A stretch of DNA of 64,000 nucleotides from contig CM065379.1 in assembly GCA_033060915.1 (NCBI GenBank), forward strand, positions 39,354,318 through 39,418,317. The letters are read 5' to 3'. The notes below the pieces were generated by a model that did no database searches, was not told the origin of the DNA, and saw only the letters and a list, made by a program, of their open reading frames with translations. This stretch comes from Euryodendron excelsum (lineage: Eukaryota > Streptophyta > Magnoliopsida > Ericales > Pentaphylacaceae). How positions within the stretch are numbered: the first letter of the stretch is position 1; the number at the start of each line of letters is the position of its first letter. Both the position numbers and the translations under genes were made by a program. Positions 48,966 through 60,299 of this stretch are shown piece after piece.

Positions 48966-50116
48966 ACTGCTGGTTAGATTGAGCTACCCATCCACCAATG
49001 ATATTTTTGTAATTCAAACTATCATAATGGAAAAAGTCTAGTGGTTAAATAATATGGGTTTCTCGATACTCATTCCAATTGATTTGTGACATGTGGTACT
49101 TCTTCATCAAATGTCTCTCCATTACTAAAAATTCAGGTTGCTAATATAACAAACATTGTATGTCATAATTTGTTAGGATGCTTACAAAAAACTTAGTACT
49201 ATCCAACCGCTAATCTCTCTTTTTTTATTTTTTAATCATTATTGGTGTTCTATTTTAATGTGAAAGGCTCACATTCAAACACATTATTCTATATATAAAT
49301 TTTGTAATTTTTTTTAATTGTATAGTATTACCCACATTTAAATATTTCTAAAAAAAAAATAGAAAGAACACTGAAAAGGAGGTGACACCACAATAAAATA
49401 ACCCGTGCAGAAGGCACATGTATTATAAGCATCATGTTACTTAACAATATGAATTCGAAGACCGTGATATTGCACTTTTCAATTCCACAACTGAAGCTTA
49501 CACTCTTGTTGCTATTTGTTATTGTTAGAGACAGCTACATATCAGTAGCTACGTTTATTGCTATATATGGCCCATTGATAGATAGTCAATCCATATATAT
49601 CTATAGCTACGTTTATTGCTACGATCCAATTGCGTCATTTAGCTGCACCAGAATTATACATATTGTCATTTGTATCTATAATTACACAAGAATGACTTGG
49701 CTGTAGCATAGCCTCAGATAATAGCAAAGGCTTTTATCATAAGCGACGTAGATATTAGATTTGGTCTATGGTCTTTACCATAAACGACGTAGATGTAAGT
49801 CTTGGTCTACGCACAATACTTCAAATCTGATTGGGTCCAGCATCCTCCTCTGCAACTTTAAATGCTTTATCTTGATGGTTTGGTGGAGTTTCGAATACTC
49901 CTTTTTTTTTTTTTTTTAAAGTACTAACCAGTGATGTGAAAAAGAACTAGTTTAGTTGTTAAATTACGTGGAGCTAAGAAATTTTACAAATTTAGAAATG
50001 CATAATAATATTGATTGCAATTTAAAATCTGTAATCCAGAGGAGATTCACGGGCGGTTCTGATTTGTAATTTTATGGAAATCTTTGGTACCCTTGATTTG
50101 TATAGAACATTTCTAC
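48966..50116. repeat. PR-10 upstream block, copy U3 (no gene)
   Basis: From about 49,265 this parallels 35,545-36,690; 49,700-50,115 also parallels 34,130-34,400. In the intact locus the PR-10 gene lies between P and U blocks; here P3 joins U3 with no exon. The block stops at about 50,116 where the tandem repeat begins. Confidence 0.65.
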
Positions 50117-50586
50117 TTTGATTTTTCAAGCCATTAGGGTACTAAACTCCCAAACGGCCTTGGAAGTCCCTCAAATTTGACATGTAGCAATATCTAGGCA
50201 CAAGTGAAACGGCATAGTCGTCGGACTTCCGTGGTGAGAGTTGTGACCTTTTTTTTTCCTTTAACTTCTTCTAAAACTAGTTTTTCAAGCTATTAGGGTA
50301 CTAAAACGTCCAAAAGGCCTTGGATGTCCCTCGAACTTCACACGTAGTAAGGTCCAAGCACAAGTGACATGTGAGAATGAACGGCACGGTCCTCGGACAT
50401 CCGGGGTGAGAGTTGTGACATTTTTTCTCTTTTTCTCCTTAACTTTTTTTAAGACTATTTTTATGAGCCGTTAGGATACTAAAATGCCCAAACGACCTCG
50501 AAAATCCCTCAAACTTTACTCATAGCAGTTCTAGGCATGAGTGAAGTGTGAAAACAGATGACACGGGTGAGAGTTGTAGCATTTTT
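50117..50586 (+). repeat. ~175-bp tandem array fragment
   Basis: About 2.7 units of the CACTA-associated repeat (TTCAAGCCATTAGGGTACTA at 50,117; GTGAGAGTTGTGACC at 50,233; GGTGAGAGTTGTGACA at 50,405). No CACTA terminus is visible beside it. Confidence 0.88.
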
Positions 50587-50825
50587 TGTCACGCCCCAAT
50601 TTTCGAGGGTGATTTATAACAAAAATAAAGAAATTTTATGAAAAGTAAAACGAAACTTTCAGTTTGTTCCCAAAGTAATAATAATGAAGAAAAATTAATA
50701 AAATCCAATTTAAAATAGTCCATGGTACAACAGAGCGTCTACACGTCTCTCAAAATTAATACAACCGATCACATAATCCCATGTAGCAATCTAGTACATA
50801 ACACAATACAAAATTTACACAGTGC
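50587..50825 (+). mobile_element. 5' fragment of the TGTCACGCCCC LTR family
   Basis: Starts TGTCACGCCCCAATTTTCG after TTTTT of an array unit. The last 33 bp match 11,623-11,656, beyond the Athila insertion site. It ends at about 50,825 where decayed Tat pol begins. Confidence 0.7.
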
Positions 50826-51476
50826 AAATATTGGCATCAGGTGTTTGAATGCCTTCCTGGGGCAATTCAATTAAAAATTCAGTAATAAAATTAGCAAGAA
50901 CCTATCCTTTCACTGCTGACCTGGGTTGAAATTTGATGTCAAACTCTTCCAGCTCCACCACCCATTTTACTAGTCTTCCCAAGAAATCTACTCATTTAAG
51001 GAGTGGCTTGAGCTGATAGTCCATAAGGACGTTGATGGTATAGGCCCTGAAGTAGTGCACCAACTTGCATGATGTCATTACTAATGCTAGGGCTAGTTTC
51101 TCCAGTGGTAGATATCTAGTCTCTGGCCCCAGAAGAGTTTTGCTAACGTAATAGACTGGCATCCGCTGTCTGTCTTGCTAACAAAGTAGGACGGCACTTA
51201 CTATGTGGTTTGATACTGCTAGATAGAGGAAGAGCACTTTATGTTTGAGTGGCATAGAAAGTAGTGGTGGCTAGGCCAAATATTTCTTCAGATCGGCAAA
51301 AGCATGGTCACAATCTAGACTCTAGTTGAACTGCTCCCATTTTTTCAAAAGTTGAAACAATGGCCAATACTTATCTGAAGATCAGCTGATGAACCGGTTA
51401 AGAGCCACCGCCATTCCAGTCAACTCCTGGACTTCTTCAACGTTCCTTGGGGCTCGGATATTTTAGATTGCACTTA
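50826..51476 (-). pseudogene. Tat RT end and RNase H, many stops
   Basis: Reading frames on the minus strand contain the RT connection region (NVEEVQELTGMAVALNRF) and RNase H landmarks (MPVYYVSKTLLGPETRY, LEKLALALV). Several stops and frameshifts occur, and the piece ends at the junction with the LTR fragment at 50,825. The RNase H aspartates cannot be judged with certainty because of the decay. Confidence 0.8.
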
Positions 51477-51751
51477 TCTAATGCGGATCTACTTTAATCC
51501 CCCGGTGTGTGACTAAAAATCCAAGAAGCTTCCTAGAGCTTACCCCTAACACACATTTAGAGGCATTTAGCCTCATCTTATAGTTTTTGAGGATGTTGAA
51601 CACTTCTTTAAGATTGCCCAAGTGTAGTCCGTCGAGCTTATTCTTGACCACCATGTCATCAATGTATACTTCAATCGTGATGCCAATGTGTTGCTTAAAC
51701 ATTTTGGTTACCAATCTTTGATAGGTAACGCCTGCGTTCTTCAAACCAAAG
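51477..51751 (-). pseudogene. Tat reverse transcriptase, catalytic half
   Basis: Minus-strand frame with FGLKNAGVTYQRLVTKMF, the catalytic YIDDMVVK box, LNASKCVLGVSS and GFLVTHRGI. This follows directly on the N-terminal half at 56,505-56,769 once the solo LTR and one CAAAG copy are removed. A TAG closes the frame at 51,478. Confidence 0.9.
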
Positions 51752-54700
51752 TGTCGCGCCCAAATTTTTTGCACTTGAGGAATACACACACAAGCAGAAA
51801 AAATAATGTACTCTCTTGTTAGAACTCATCCTCCCAAAAAAATGAGTGTGACTAGGTTTGAATTGAAAAATGACTTGAATAAATGGCTTTTGGAAAATAA
51901 TTTGGAGTCGCCACCGAACTTGATTAAGGTAAGTTAGGTCACCTAAAACTAAGCACAATCCGAAGACTACACTTAGGGTTTTTGAAAACGATTTTTGAAA
52001 ATAGGTTGTTTGGCAACCTTTAGAAAATAGTTAAACCCTTTTTTGAAAATAACTCCATTTTGGTCTTTGAAAACAGTGATCTAGGTTTGGAGGTTGGTTA
52101 CGTGTAGGAAACACGCACTAAGCCATCACCCTACCCCGCTCTTGCGGTACCTACATGTTTATTCACCCTAGATTCACCCATTAGAGTCTTCAACTAATAT
52201 ATGTCCAAAACTATCCACTTTAGAAAAGAATTTTTAAAAAAATAATGCATGATAATAAGTGCAAGAAAAGAGTTTAACTTTAAAAAGAGACTTGGAAAAG
52301 AAATTTATGGTTGAAAAGAATCGATTTGAAAAAAAGAGTTGAGTTTTAAAAGAAGAGTTTTAGAAATTGAAAATAGAGATTTGAAAATAGATTTTTAGAA
52401 TTAGAAATTTGAAATAGATTATGGAATTGGAAGCTTGAAGAAGATTGTGGAATTGGAGATTTGAAAAAAGTTATGGAATTGAAAATTTGGAAAAGATTGT
52501 GGAATTGGAAATTTGAAAAATTATGACCGCACCTATGAGGGTTGCCTACGTATCTTTTTTTAAGAATCAGATCAATCATAGTTCGAACAAGAGTCCAATA
52601 GAAAATAAAAAGTTCAATTTGAAAAAGAGATTTTGATTTGAACTTAGAATAGACGATTGGAATTTGGAATTTGGAATTGAAAAGATTGGACTTTGATTTG
52701 GAAAGATAGAACTTGGAAGAAAGATTTGGATTTGTTTTGGAAAGATTGAGATTTAAGAAACCTAGACTTAAGAAAGATAGGATTTAGGAAAGACTTGAGT
52801 TTTAAGAAAGATTGGACTTGACTTGGAAGGGAATTAAAAAAGATTTGACTCGAATGTTGGACTTGGAGAGTTGGAATTTAAGGTAGATTGGATTTAGGAA
52901 AAGTTCGGATTAGGAAAGGCTCATTTTAGGAAAACGTAATTTTAGGAAAGTTTTGAATTAGCAAAGTTTTGAAATTGAAAAAGTTTTAAAATCGGAAAGT
53001 TTCAAATTTAGAAAGTTTTGACTTAAGAAAGTTTTGAATTTAGAAAGATGTGAAATTTAGAAAGTTTAGAATTTTAGAAAGATTCAAAGTTTGAGTTTTA
53101 GAAATACTTTAAATTAGGAAAGGTTTGCGTTTAAGAAAGATTTGAAGATTTAGATTTGAAAAGTTAAAATTGGAAAAGATATGGAATTAGGAAAGGTTGA
53201 AATTAGGAAGATTAAGAAGCTTAAAGTTTAAAGAAAGATTTGAAGATTTAGATTTGAAAAGTTAAAATTGGAAAAGATATGGAATTAGGAAGGGTTGAAA
53301 TTAGGAAGATTAAGAAGCTTAAAGTTTAAAGAAAGATTTGAAAGTTTAAGTTTTAGAAACTTAAGGTTTAGGAAGGTATGAGATTAGGAAGGATTGGATT
53401 AGGAAAGGTTTAGATTAGGAAGGATTAAGATTCATATTTCCTAAAACATAATATTGGATTTTGTTTCTAAAAGAGGTGTTTTGATTTTATTTCTAAAAAC
53501 GGAGAATTGGATCTAGTTTCCTAAATTGGGAGATTTGATTTGGCATAGATTTGGAAGGTGAAGTTTTAAAAATCCTAGATTTGGAAAGCTATAGTTTGAT
53601 GTAAAAAATAGGTTTTGAAAATTTATAATTTTGATGTAAAAAAAGAGATTTTGGAAATCTAGGCTTTGAAATAATCGTGTTTTTGAAAAAAAAAATTAGG
53701 GTTTCCTAACCATGGCTCTAGGGTTTAAATTGGACTCCAAGAAAAGAGATTTTGAAAAGTAGAACTTTTGGAAAGAAAGATTTTTGGAAGAAGATATAAG
53801 AAAGGAGTTTTTGGAAAAAAAACTTTTAGAAAGAGTTTTCGGGAAGGAAACTTAGGGAGCGTTTTTAGAAAGTGAATTTTGAAGAGTGCGCTTTGGAAAG
53901 GAGTTTGAGAAGAATTTTTGGAAAATAGATTTTTTGAAGAGAGGTTTTAGAAAGTATGTTGGAAAAGAAATTTTGAAAAAGATTTTGAAAAGTAAGTTTG
54001 AAAAGCAATTTGGAAAGGGATAAAATATGAACTTTTGTAAGCCTCTAAAAATATTATACTTTCCTAAAATGATTCTAACCATAAGAAAGTTAGAACCATT
54101 CTAGGATTATAGTTTTGAAAACAACAAGGATTTGAAAATATGGACCATATTGGTTACTTTAAATGTAACACTTTCCAAAAACAACCCTAACCATGGAATG
54201 GCTAGAATCACCTTAGAATTGTGGTTTCAAAAACAAATTTTGAAGAAGAAGATTATAACACAAGTGTTGAAAACGATCTTCGACGCAAGTTTTGAAAACA
54301 AGTTTGAAAACAATTTTTGGAGAGATGCATGATCATGATATGCATAATGCAAGTTGGGGTCGTGAACATACAAGGTTAAAGGTTTCACCACATAATCAAG
54401 GAGGCCGAACCCATATGGTCTCTAGTTAGACTAAAATAAAGCCCCCGACACAGTGACTTTCAATAGCCTAATCCTACACATGGATCGGGAAGTCTCTTAT
54501 TTCAAGCATACAAGAAAGGGGGGAGAAGATAGGGGATTAAAATAGGAAAAAACACAAGTAGATTAGGAGAGAGAGAAGAGTAAGGGGGGGAAATGCGTAA
54601 ACATAAAAAGAAAGCCTACCTTGTATCTTCTTTTAGTTGCCTTGTATTTTCTGTTTTTCGGTCTTCGCTTTGCTTTGCGTCAATCTTCGAGAGCTTGCTT

Positions 54701-56504
54701 TAATCTTCGGGAGCTTCGAAGTTGCAGCACTTCAAGTCTTCAATGGAGGCTTTGGAGGCTAGTATATGAGTCTATATGAGTGTATGTGAGTGTATGGGAG
54801 TGTATGTATATTAGGGTTTAGTATATGGGAGCTAGGGTTTGGAAAACCAAAAAAAGACTAAGGTTTGGGGAGACTACGAGCTCTGTGTATCGAAGAGGAG
54901 AGTTTTTAGACTGAGTTTGCAGACCTTTTTTACGATGAAGGAGGCTCTGTATTTATAGAGAGAGAATTGACCTAGCGCCTGTTGCAGTGGCGCCAAGCAA
55001 AAATTTCTTCTTGCACCACTACTAGTGGCGCCAGCCACTTAGGAAAGTTTTAAGGTCGCAAGTAATGTATCTTTAAAAGATTTGGATGCCTATACTAGTA
55101 ACTATCATGCAATTTTTAGCCTAGCTTCACTAAGAGTGACTCCGGAAAATCCATGAATGGTTTAAGGGGCCGGGAATAGCCCGAAAGATTGGAAAGGAAC
55201 AAGAACCCTTAAAATAAAGTCTCTAGAGTAATAGACTTGAAGAATGATGTCAAGATGTGACGGAAGGGTTGACTGGGCCATTAGCGGCAAAACGGTCAAT
55301 CAGACCGGAAAGTTACCGAGATGGACTCAGAATATCCCAAAAGAAGATTGAAAGCTTGGAAACATTAGCTAAAATGTTTCAGGAGGCTACCGGTTTGATA
55401 CCCAAAGCCGGTGAGGTTAGAAAAGGAAAACGGCCTGCCAGGGGTAAAACGGTCATTTTGCACTGGGCTTGCCAGAATTGACTCGGAATGACCTATAAAT
55501 ATATCGGAAGGATAGGGACACTATCAAAAGCATCCCCGGGAGGTTACCAGTTTGATACCCAGAGCCGGTGTGGTTTCCAGGGCCCTCGGATGCCTAGGGG
55601 CAAAATGGTTATCTTAACCGAAAAGTCTCAGAATTTACCTAAAACTAACTGGAAGGCACCTAATCACGCCGGATTGTCTTCAAGACAATCTTGGAAGAGT
55701 GGACTTACCGTTTTAAGGACTTAGGTACTTTCTCAAGAAATGTGCCAGAAATAGCCCTAAGGGCAGTTTGGTCATTTTTCATCGATATGGGCTAGCAGAC
55801 ACTGGTGTTGACCTTAGTTTTGAGTGTTTTCGTCACTCTGACGGTGGTCCCATAACATAGGAGTTTATTGGTAATTCCCTATATTGACCTATTTGCGAGT
55901 GTTTCTGTCACTCTGACGGTTGCGATATTTACGAGTATTTCCGTTACTCTAACGAGTCGTGATCATTCTAGAGACTGCCTGATTTCGGGAAGCTGCTAGG
56001 TGAACTTAACGCCTAAGGAATCAACTTTCTCGGAAGGCCTGCCAAAATGGATATTTCTTCATTGGCGAGCTAGTAGACGCCAAAGGTGGACCGTTCTACC
56101 ATCTAGGGGACTTAAGGTCTCGTCCCAGTAGACAAGTTTGAAGGGACTTACCGTTCCGAAGAGTTCTCTCGTAAACATGCCGAACAGGATGGACTTACCG
56201 CCTTGAGAAATCAACTATCTCGAAAGGCGTGTCAAATTTGATTGGAATTAGAATTGAACTTGGAATTGGAAGAACGGAAACTTACTGTCTCCGAAAAGAC
56301 ATGCCCACTAGAATTGGACCGAACAATGCCCCCAATGGCACTTTGGTCATTTTGCCTCTATTTGGGCCCAATGGGCCCACGAAGCGATTGATTGACGGGA
56401 TTAGACTTAGAAAGCTGATTTAAATTGGAATATGTCCATATTAATTTGAATACAAGTCTGGACGGACTGGAGACTGCAGAGCGGGCAAAAATAGGGTGCT
56501 TACA
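51752..56504 (-). mobile_element. Complete 4.75-kb solo LTR inserted in Tat RT
   Basis: 4,753 bp, with perfect CAAAG duplications (51,747-51,751, 56,505-56,509). In its own orientation it begins TGTAAGCACCC and ends GGGCGCGACA. TATA is at 54,950-54,957 (minus), giving a U3 of ~1.55 kb and a downstream part of ~3.2 kb. About 52,000-54,330 is nearly all purine on the plus strand (GAAAGATTTGAAA-like words). GGAGTCGCCACC near 51,904 is a phrase I know from long plant LTRs near their 3' end. The short ORFs inside are not genes. Related to 15,014-24,386 and 39,949-43,462. Confidence 0.95.
53133..53330. repeat. 98-bp tandem duplication in the purine-rich zone
   Basis: Two nearly identical units starting AAGAAAGATTTGAAGATTTA at 53,133 and 53,231, with one difference seen (AGGAAAGG/AGGAAGGG). 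The low divergence suggests a recent slippage or unequal exchange event. Confidence 0.85.
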
Positions 56505-57236
56505 CAAAGGGCATGACTTTGTAACAAAAAATACCCCTCGAGGTGATGAAGGCAATTTTTTCTTAGTCCTCTTCATGAAGCAGAATTTGGTGGTACCCGC
56601 GATAAGCATCTAGAAAACTCATCCTCTCAAATTTAGTTGTTGCATCCACTAGCTGGTCGATCTTCAGAAAAGGAAAAAGGTCCTTAGGCCATACTTTATT
56701 CAGATCAATGAAGTTGACACAAACCCTCCATTTGCCATTCTTCTTCTTCACCACCACTGTGTTGAACAACCAGCATGGGTAGTTGACACAAACCCTCGAT
56801 TACTGTATCTAGATGTTGAGTAGCTGCCCTTCTCCCCTTCTGGACCATAGGTTGGCACTGTAGGTCCACTCTAAGTCTATGGTAAGCTACATCTGGGTCT
56901 ATTCCCAGCATGTCATAAGGTGTCCAGGCAAATATTTTAATGTACTCTGTCAATAGATTAATCAATGATTTCTCCTTAGATTTGGGCAATGAGGTGCCGA
57001 GAATGAAGTACTTTTTCTCATCATGTCGATCTATATAAACCTTCTTTAGGTCCTCAACGGCCTTAATTTTTGGTAACAACCCGACATCATCAATCGTGGG
57101 TGTGTCCTCGTGGAGCTCCATTATCTAAACCTTACCCATCTTTTTCTTCATGGTGCATGCCATCAGAAAGCACTGCTTAACTGCTACTTGGTCTCCTCTT
57201 ATCTCACATACTGCTCCTTGAGTCACGAAACAGATC
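56505..57236 (-). pseudogene. Tat RT, N-terminal half, with preceding linker
   Basis: Minus strand: VEDLKKVYIDRHDEKKYF and FAWTPYDMLGIDPDVAYHRL precede RT; then VVVKKKNGKWRVCVNF, DLNKVWPKD, and SFLDAYRGYHQILL. Frames shift between 56,705 and 56,780, and a stop at 56,563-56,565 fits CAA to TAA. It breaks off where the solo LTR enters. Confidence 0.88.
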
Positions 57237-57238
57237 AG

Positions 57239-57660
57239 CTAGTGATAGGATGAAGGTATGGCCTTCATAAAGTGCAAACATGTCTGACCCATGATTGCGT
57301 TGTAAGGGAAAGGCACATTAACCACCAGGAACTCTGTCTGAATAATGATCTCTCCCGCAGTGACCGAGATAGTTACCTTTCCCAGTAGCCAAACTAGGTC
57401 CAAGCTGAATCCAATCAGGGGGTTCAAAAATGGTTGGAGATCAGAATCCTTTAATCCTATCTTTTTAAAGAGGTCGCAATACATAACTTCAGCTTCCCTG
57501 ATCAACCAGTATCCCTTTCACATCACAATCCCCCAATCGTAGCGTTACCATTAACACATCATTCTGTGGCAGTTGCACCCCTGTCAAGTCATCATCGGTG
57601 AAGGTTATAGCCTCAACACTACTGCTGACCTTTGCCTTTTTGTTTGGAGTTTCCAACTGC
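57239..57660 (-). pseudogene. Tat aspartic protease
   Basis: The active-site phrase LVDQGS is encoded at about 57,497-57,515, with a one-base loss just after it. The following open part includes MYCDLFKKIGLKDSDLQPF, then PYNAIMGQTCLHFMKAIPS, the protease C-terminal region. The preceding frame to 57,660 is the gag/protease linker. Confidence 0.82.
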
Positions 57661-57699
57661 ATTATCTCCCTAAGGTGTGCTGCTTTTTGGATCTTCTCT

Positions 57700-59347
57700 C
57701 GGTATCTGTGAGGGTCTACTGGTTCTTATTCTGCTGAACTATGGAGGACATTGATCACCCGGGCAGGTTCTATTCTGACTTCCTTCTACAGAATGGTTTC
57801 CTACTTTGTCTACTCTGCCTCCCCCTTCGTCTTCTCCTGATCAATATATTGGTCAAGATGTCTTGCCTTTGCCAATTCCTCCAAATGGTTTTTAAGATTT
57901 CTGCAATTCTCCATTTGATGCCCCTTTTCCTTGTGGTAAGAACATAATTTCCTCTGGTCTCGGGCAGTGGGGTCTCCTCCCAACATTGGGGGCCACTTAA
58001 AGAAGGACTTGTCTCGTATTTAGGGGCAAAATCTTATAAATTGGGTCCTTAAAGACTGTATTAACCCCTTCTATCATCTTTTTGCCCTGATTGTTGTTGT
58101 TCTCCTCACGTCTGGGCTTCTTGCATTCATGCCCATCTTTCTTCTCAATTTTCTCACCGATCTTCTCCTATAGCGGATGTGCTACATCTTCTTCCACCCG
58201 TGTATACTGTTCAATCCTTAACATCAGGTCTTTTATCCAAGTGATTGGTTTCTTCATGAGGGGTTGCCTCAGTCGGTGTTCCTTGGGAAGGCCAATATTG
58301 AACTGCACAACAGCTAATTGCTCATTATAGTCATCTATTTCATTAGAAGCCTCCTAGTATCTCCTTGTATATGCCTATAACCCCTCATCATCTTTCTTCT
58401 GTAAAGTCAGCAAGTAGTTCACCTCCTTGGGCTGCTTGTTATTTACTATGAATCAGTTAGTAAATAGCTCGGTAAATTATCTCCAACTTGATACTAATCT
58501 GAACTGTAACTTGTCAAACCATCGTAAGGCCACCTCTCCTAGTCTTGAAGGAAAAACTCAGCTCATAAGTGAATCATCTTTGCTCTATAATGCCATCATC
58601 TGTTTGTAATGTTGAACATGGGTAATGGGATCCGTCTTCCCATCATAAGGAGTAAATTTTGGTGGGGTGAATTTCCTAGGAGGTCAGTGGGTCTCAATCT
58701 CTTCTGTGAAGAGGGTGGAAGCAATCTGGTCAAGGGCTCTTTTGGTTATATCCTTGGCAGACTATCCATTATCATGCTTATCCCGGTTGTCTAGCCAATC
58801 ATTCAACCACTTGTCCCAATCCTGCTGCTCTAGCTAAACCCTTGCCAAATCTCTTGCTGTCTTCGAGGTTACTAATCTTCCTGTCGGTCCATGTAATGCC
58901 TTGTACTGAAAGTATAGCTCCTTGTTACGCATGCGGCTAGAAGGCTCGTGTTTCTTAAATTTTCCCTCCTTCTTTGCCATCGATCTGGGGATCTGTCAGG
59001 TACTCATCCACCTCGTCTGGCAATTGCTTCCCTCATGGCTTCAATCGTTAACCTAAGGTGGGCGATCTTTTCATCCCACTACAGGAGCTCCCACTCAGTT
59101 GCTCGAAGCGATAAATTATTACGTGCGCGGCCACTAGATGGTGATGGATTCAAGTTCCTGCAATAGTTTTTTCAGTGGTTTGGATTTCGGACATAATGCG
59201 GAGCCCGTCCTAGACCCTCTTGTCCTTACTGCTGGTTGCCTCCAGGGAATTGTATCTCTGATCTAATAAAATGTCCTCCTAGAGTTCACACTAAATCATC
59301 GTCATAATGACTTGACTAGTGAGTATCGTCTTGACTACGGACGTCAT
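57700..59347 (-). pseudogene. Tat gag, many stops
   Basis: A possible ATG lies at 59,347 (MTSVVKTILTSQV). The conserved gag capsid domain runs from KFTPYDGKTDPITHVQHY (about 58,670) through RWFDKLQF and NEIDDYNEQLAVVQFNIGLP to ITWIKDLMLRIEQY. A zinc-binding-like CSYHKEKGHQMENC lies near 57,920-57,960. Stops mostly fit C-to-T changes, e.g. CAA to TAA. About 95 bp separate the ATG from the LTR. Confidence 0.8.
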
Positions 59348-59417
59348 GGCTATCTTTTAATTCCCTGTCGGTAGGATCAACTCCTGCTCTGAGATAGCTG
59401 GTACTCATTGTTATGTA

Positions 59418-59441
59418 GACCTTCCCACAGACGGTACCAAT
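59418..59441 (-). promoter_or_regulatory. Primer-binding-site region of the Tat element
   Basis: On the minus strand ATTGGTACCGTCTGTGGGAA directly follows the LTR end CTCACCTACA. A TTGGYRCCGTCTGTGGGA phrase at this place is known in many plant Ty3/gypsy elements. Confidence 0.65.
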
Positions 59442-59968
59442 TGTAGGTGAGATTTTTACGATGGCCTGGTTGAACTCTCAAACCAAATCAACGAGCACAA
59501 ACAATATGCAAGAGAAAAAGACAATGAGAATGACTCGACCTTTTTTGAGCCGAAGGCACTCCGATGATTACATTAGCAAGCTTAATCACAATGAATCGAA
59601 TAAAATATAGAGAGCTAGAACTCAAGTAAACGTACCTTACACCTTTAGTGCATGAGGGTATTTATAGGTTTCGAAATGCCATATTCCCTTTGGGGAATTG
59701 GAGTCACTTTCTTCCTAGGAATCTTCTTTATTTGAGTCGGTTTAATGCATTGAACTTATTCTTTATTTGTCCTAGTTTACTTAGGAATAAGATTTGTATT
59801 ATGGACTTTATTAGTCCTAATACCTTTTGGATTAAAATCCCTAGGCCAGCCCCTTTGGGTCCTAGCCTCTGATAGTCATGGGCCTAGTCCAACATGTCGG
59901 CATCCATGAGCCGACCTCACTAGGCTAGTCTTCTCTTGGTCTTAGGCTTGGTTCTTATTGAGCCCGCA
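59442..59968 (-). repeat. 5' LTR of the Tat element
   Basis: The right border (TGCGGGCTCAATAAG on the minus strand) is inferred; the left border TACA next to the primer site is clear. TATA CTATAAATACC is at 59,657-59,667 (minus). Length ~527 bp if the border is correct. Confidence 0.6.
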
Positions 59969-60294
59969 CCAACCTTCTCAAGAGTAATAAGTTTATAGTT
60001 ACAATGAATATCACTCTAAAAAGTGAATAAATGAAGATTAAAGCTCAATAAACTCTTTCGGCCAGAGGAAGATTCAAAGCAGTGAGGAATGTTTAGGGCT
60101 TTTGGATTTTTGTACTTTAAGATCCTTGTCTCTTGCCCATAAATGAGTTTAAACCCATATATATATATATATATATATAATCTCTCACAGGAATTAGTCG
60201 TTGGAGGTGCATTTAATGTGCGAGTGGCTAAGATAGACAATTTAACAATCTGACCGTTGGTGCCTTTTTCTATCGTCAGCTGAGATTACCAACA
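59969..60294 (-). repeat. Part of the copia 3' LTR
   Basis: In element orientation it begins TGTTGGTAATCTCAGC. With the solo LTR removed, the polypurine tract AACGGGGAGAT joins it directly. A TA microsatellite (60,152-60,178) lies near its TATA region, and GAATAAATG near 60,020 (minus) could be a poly(A) signal. The distal end is replaced by Tat sequence. Confidence 0.6.
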
Positions 60295-60299
60295 ATCTC

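Larger units (their letters stand above)
50826..59968 (-). mobile_element. Tat-type Ty3/gypsy element, truncated, split by a solo LTR
   Basis: On the minus strand, right to left: 5' LTR (59,442-59,968), primer-site region, gag, protease, RT (interrupted by 51,752-56,504), RNase H, then loss of sequence at 50,826 before integrase. The protease DQGS and RT/RNase H texts are of the Tat lineage kind. The presumed insertion site is within the copia 3' LTR, next to CCAAC at 59,969. Confidence 0.85.

Noticed and set aside
48966..50116. A second PR-10 gene between P3 and U3
   Set aside because: No reading frame with PR-10 landmarks (KHRID, EGDVL, PDAY) was found on either strand.
55257..55724. Two ORFs in the long LTR
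   Set aside because: Correspond to the repeated U3 phrases of the LTR in reverse; not conserved as protein in the sister copies.
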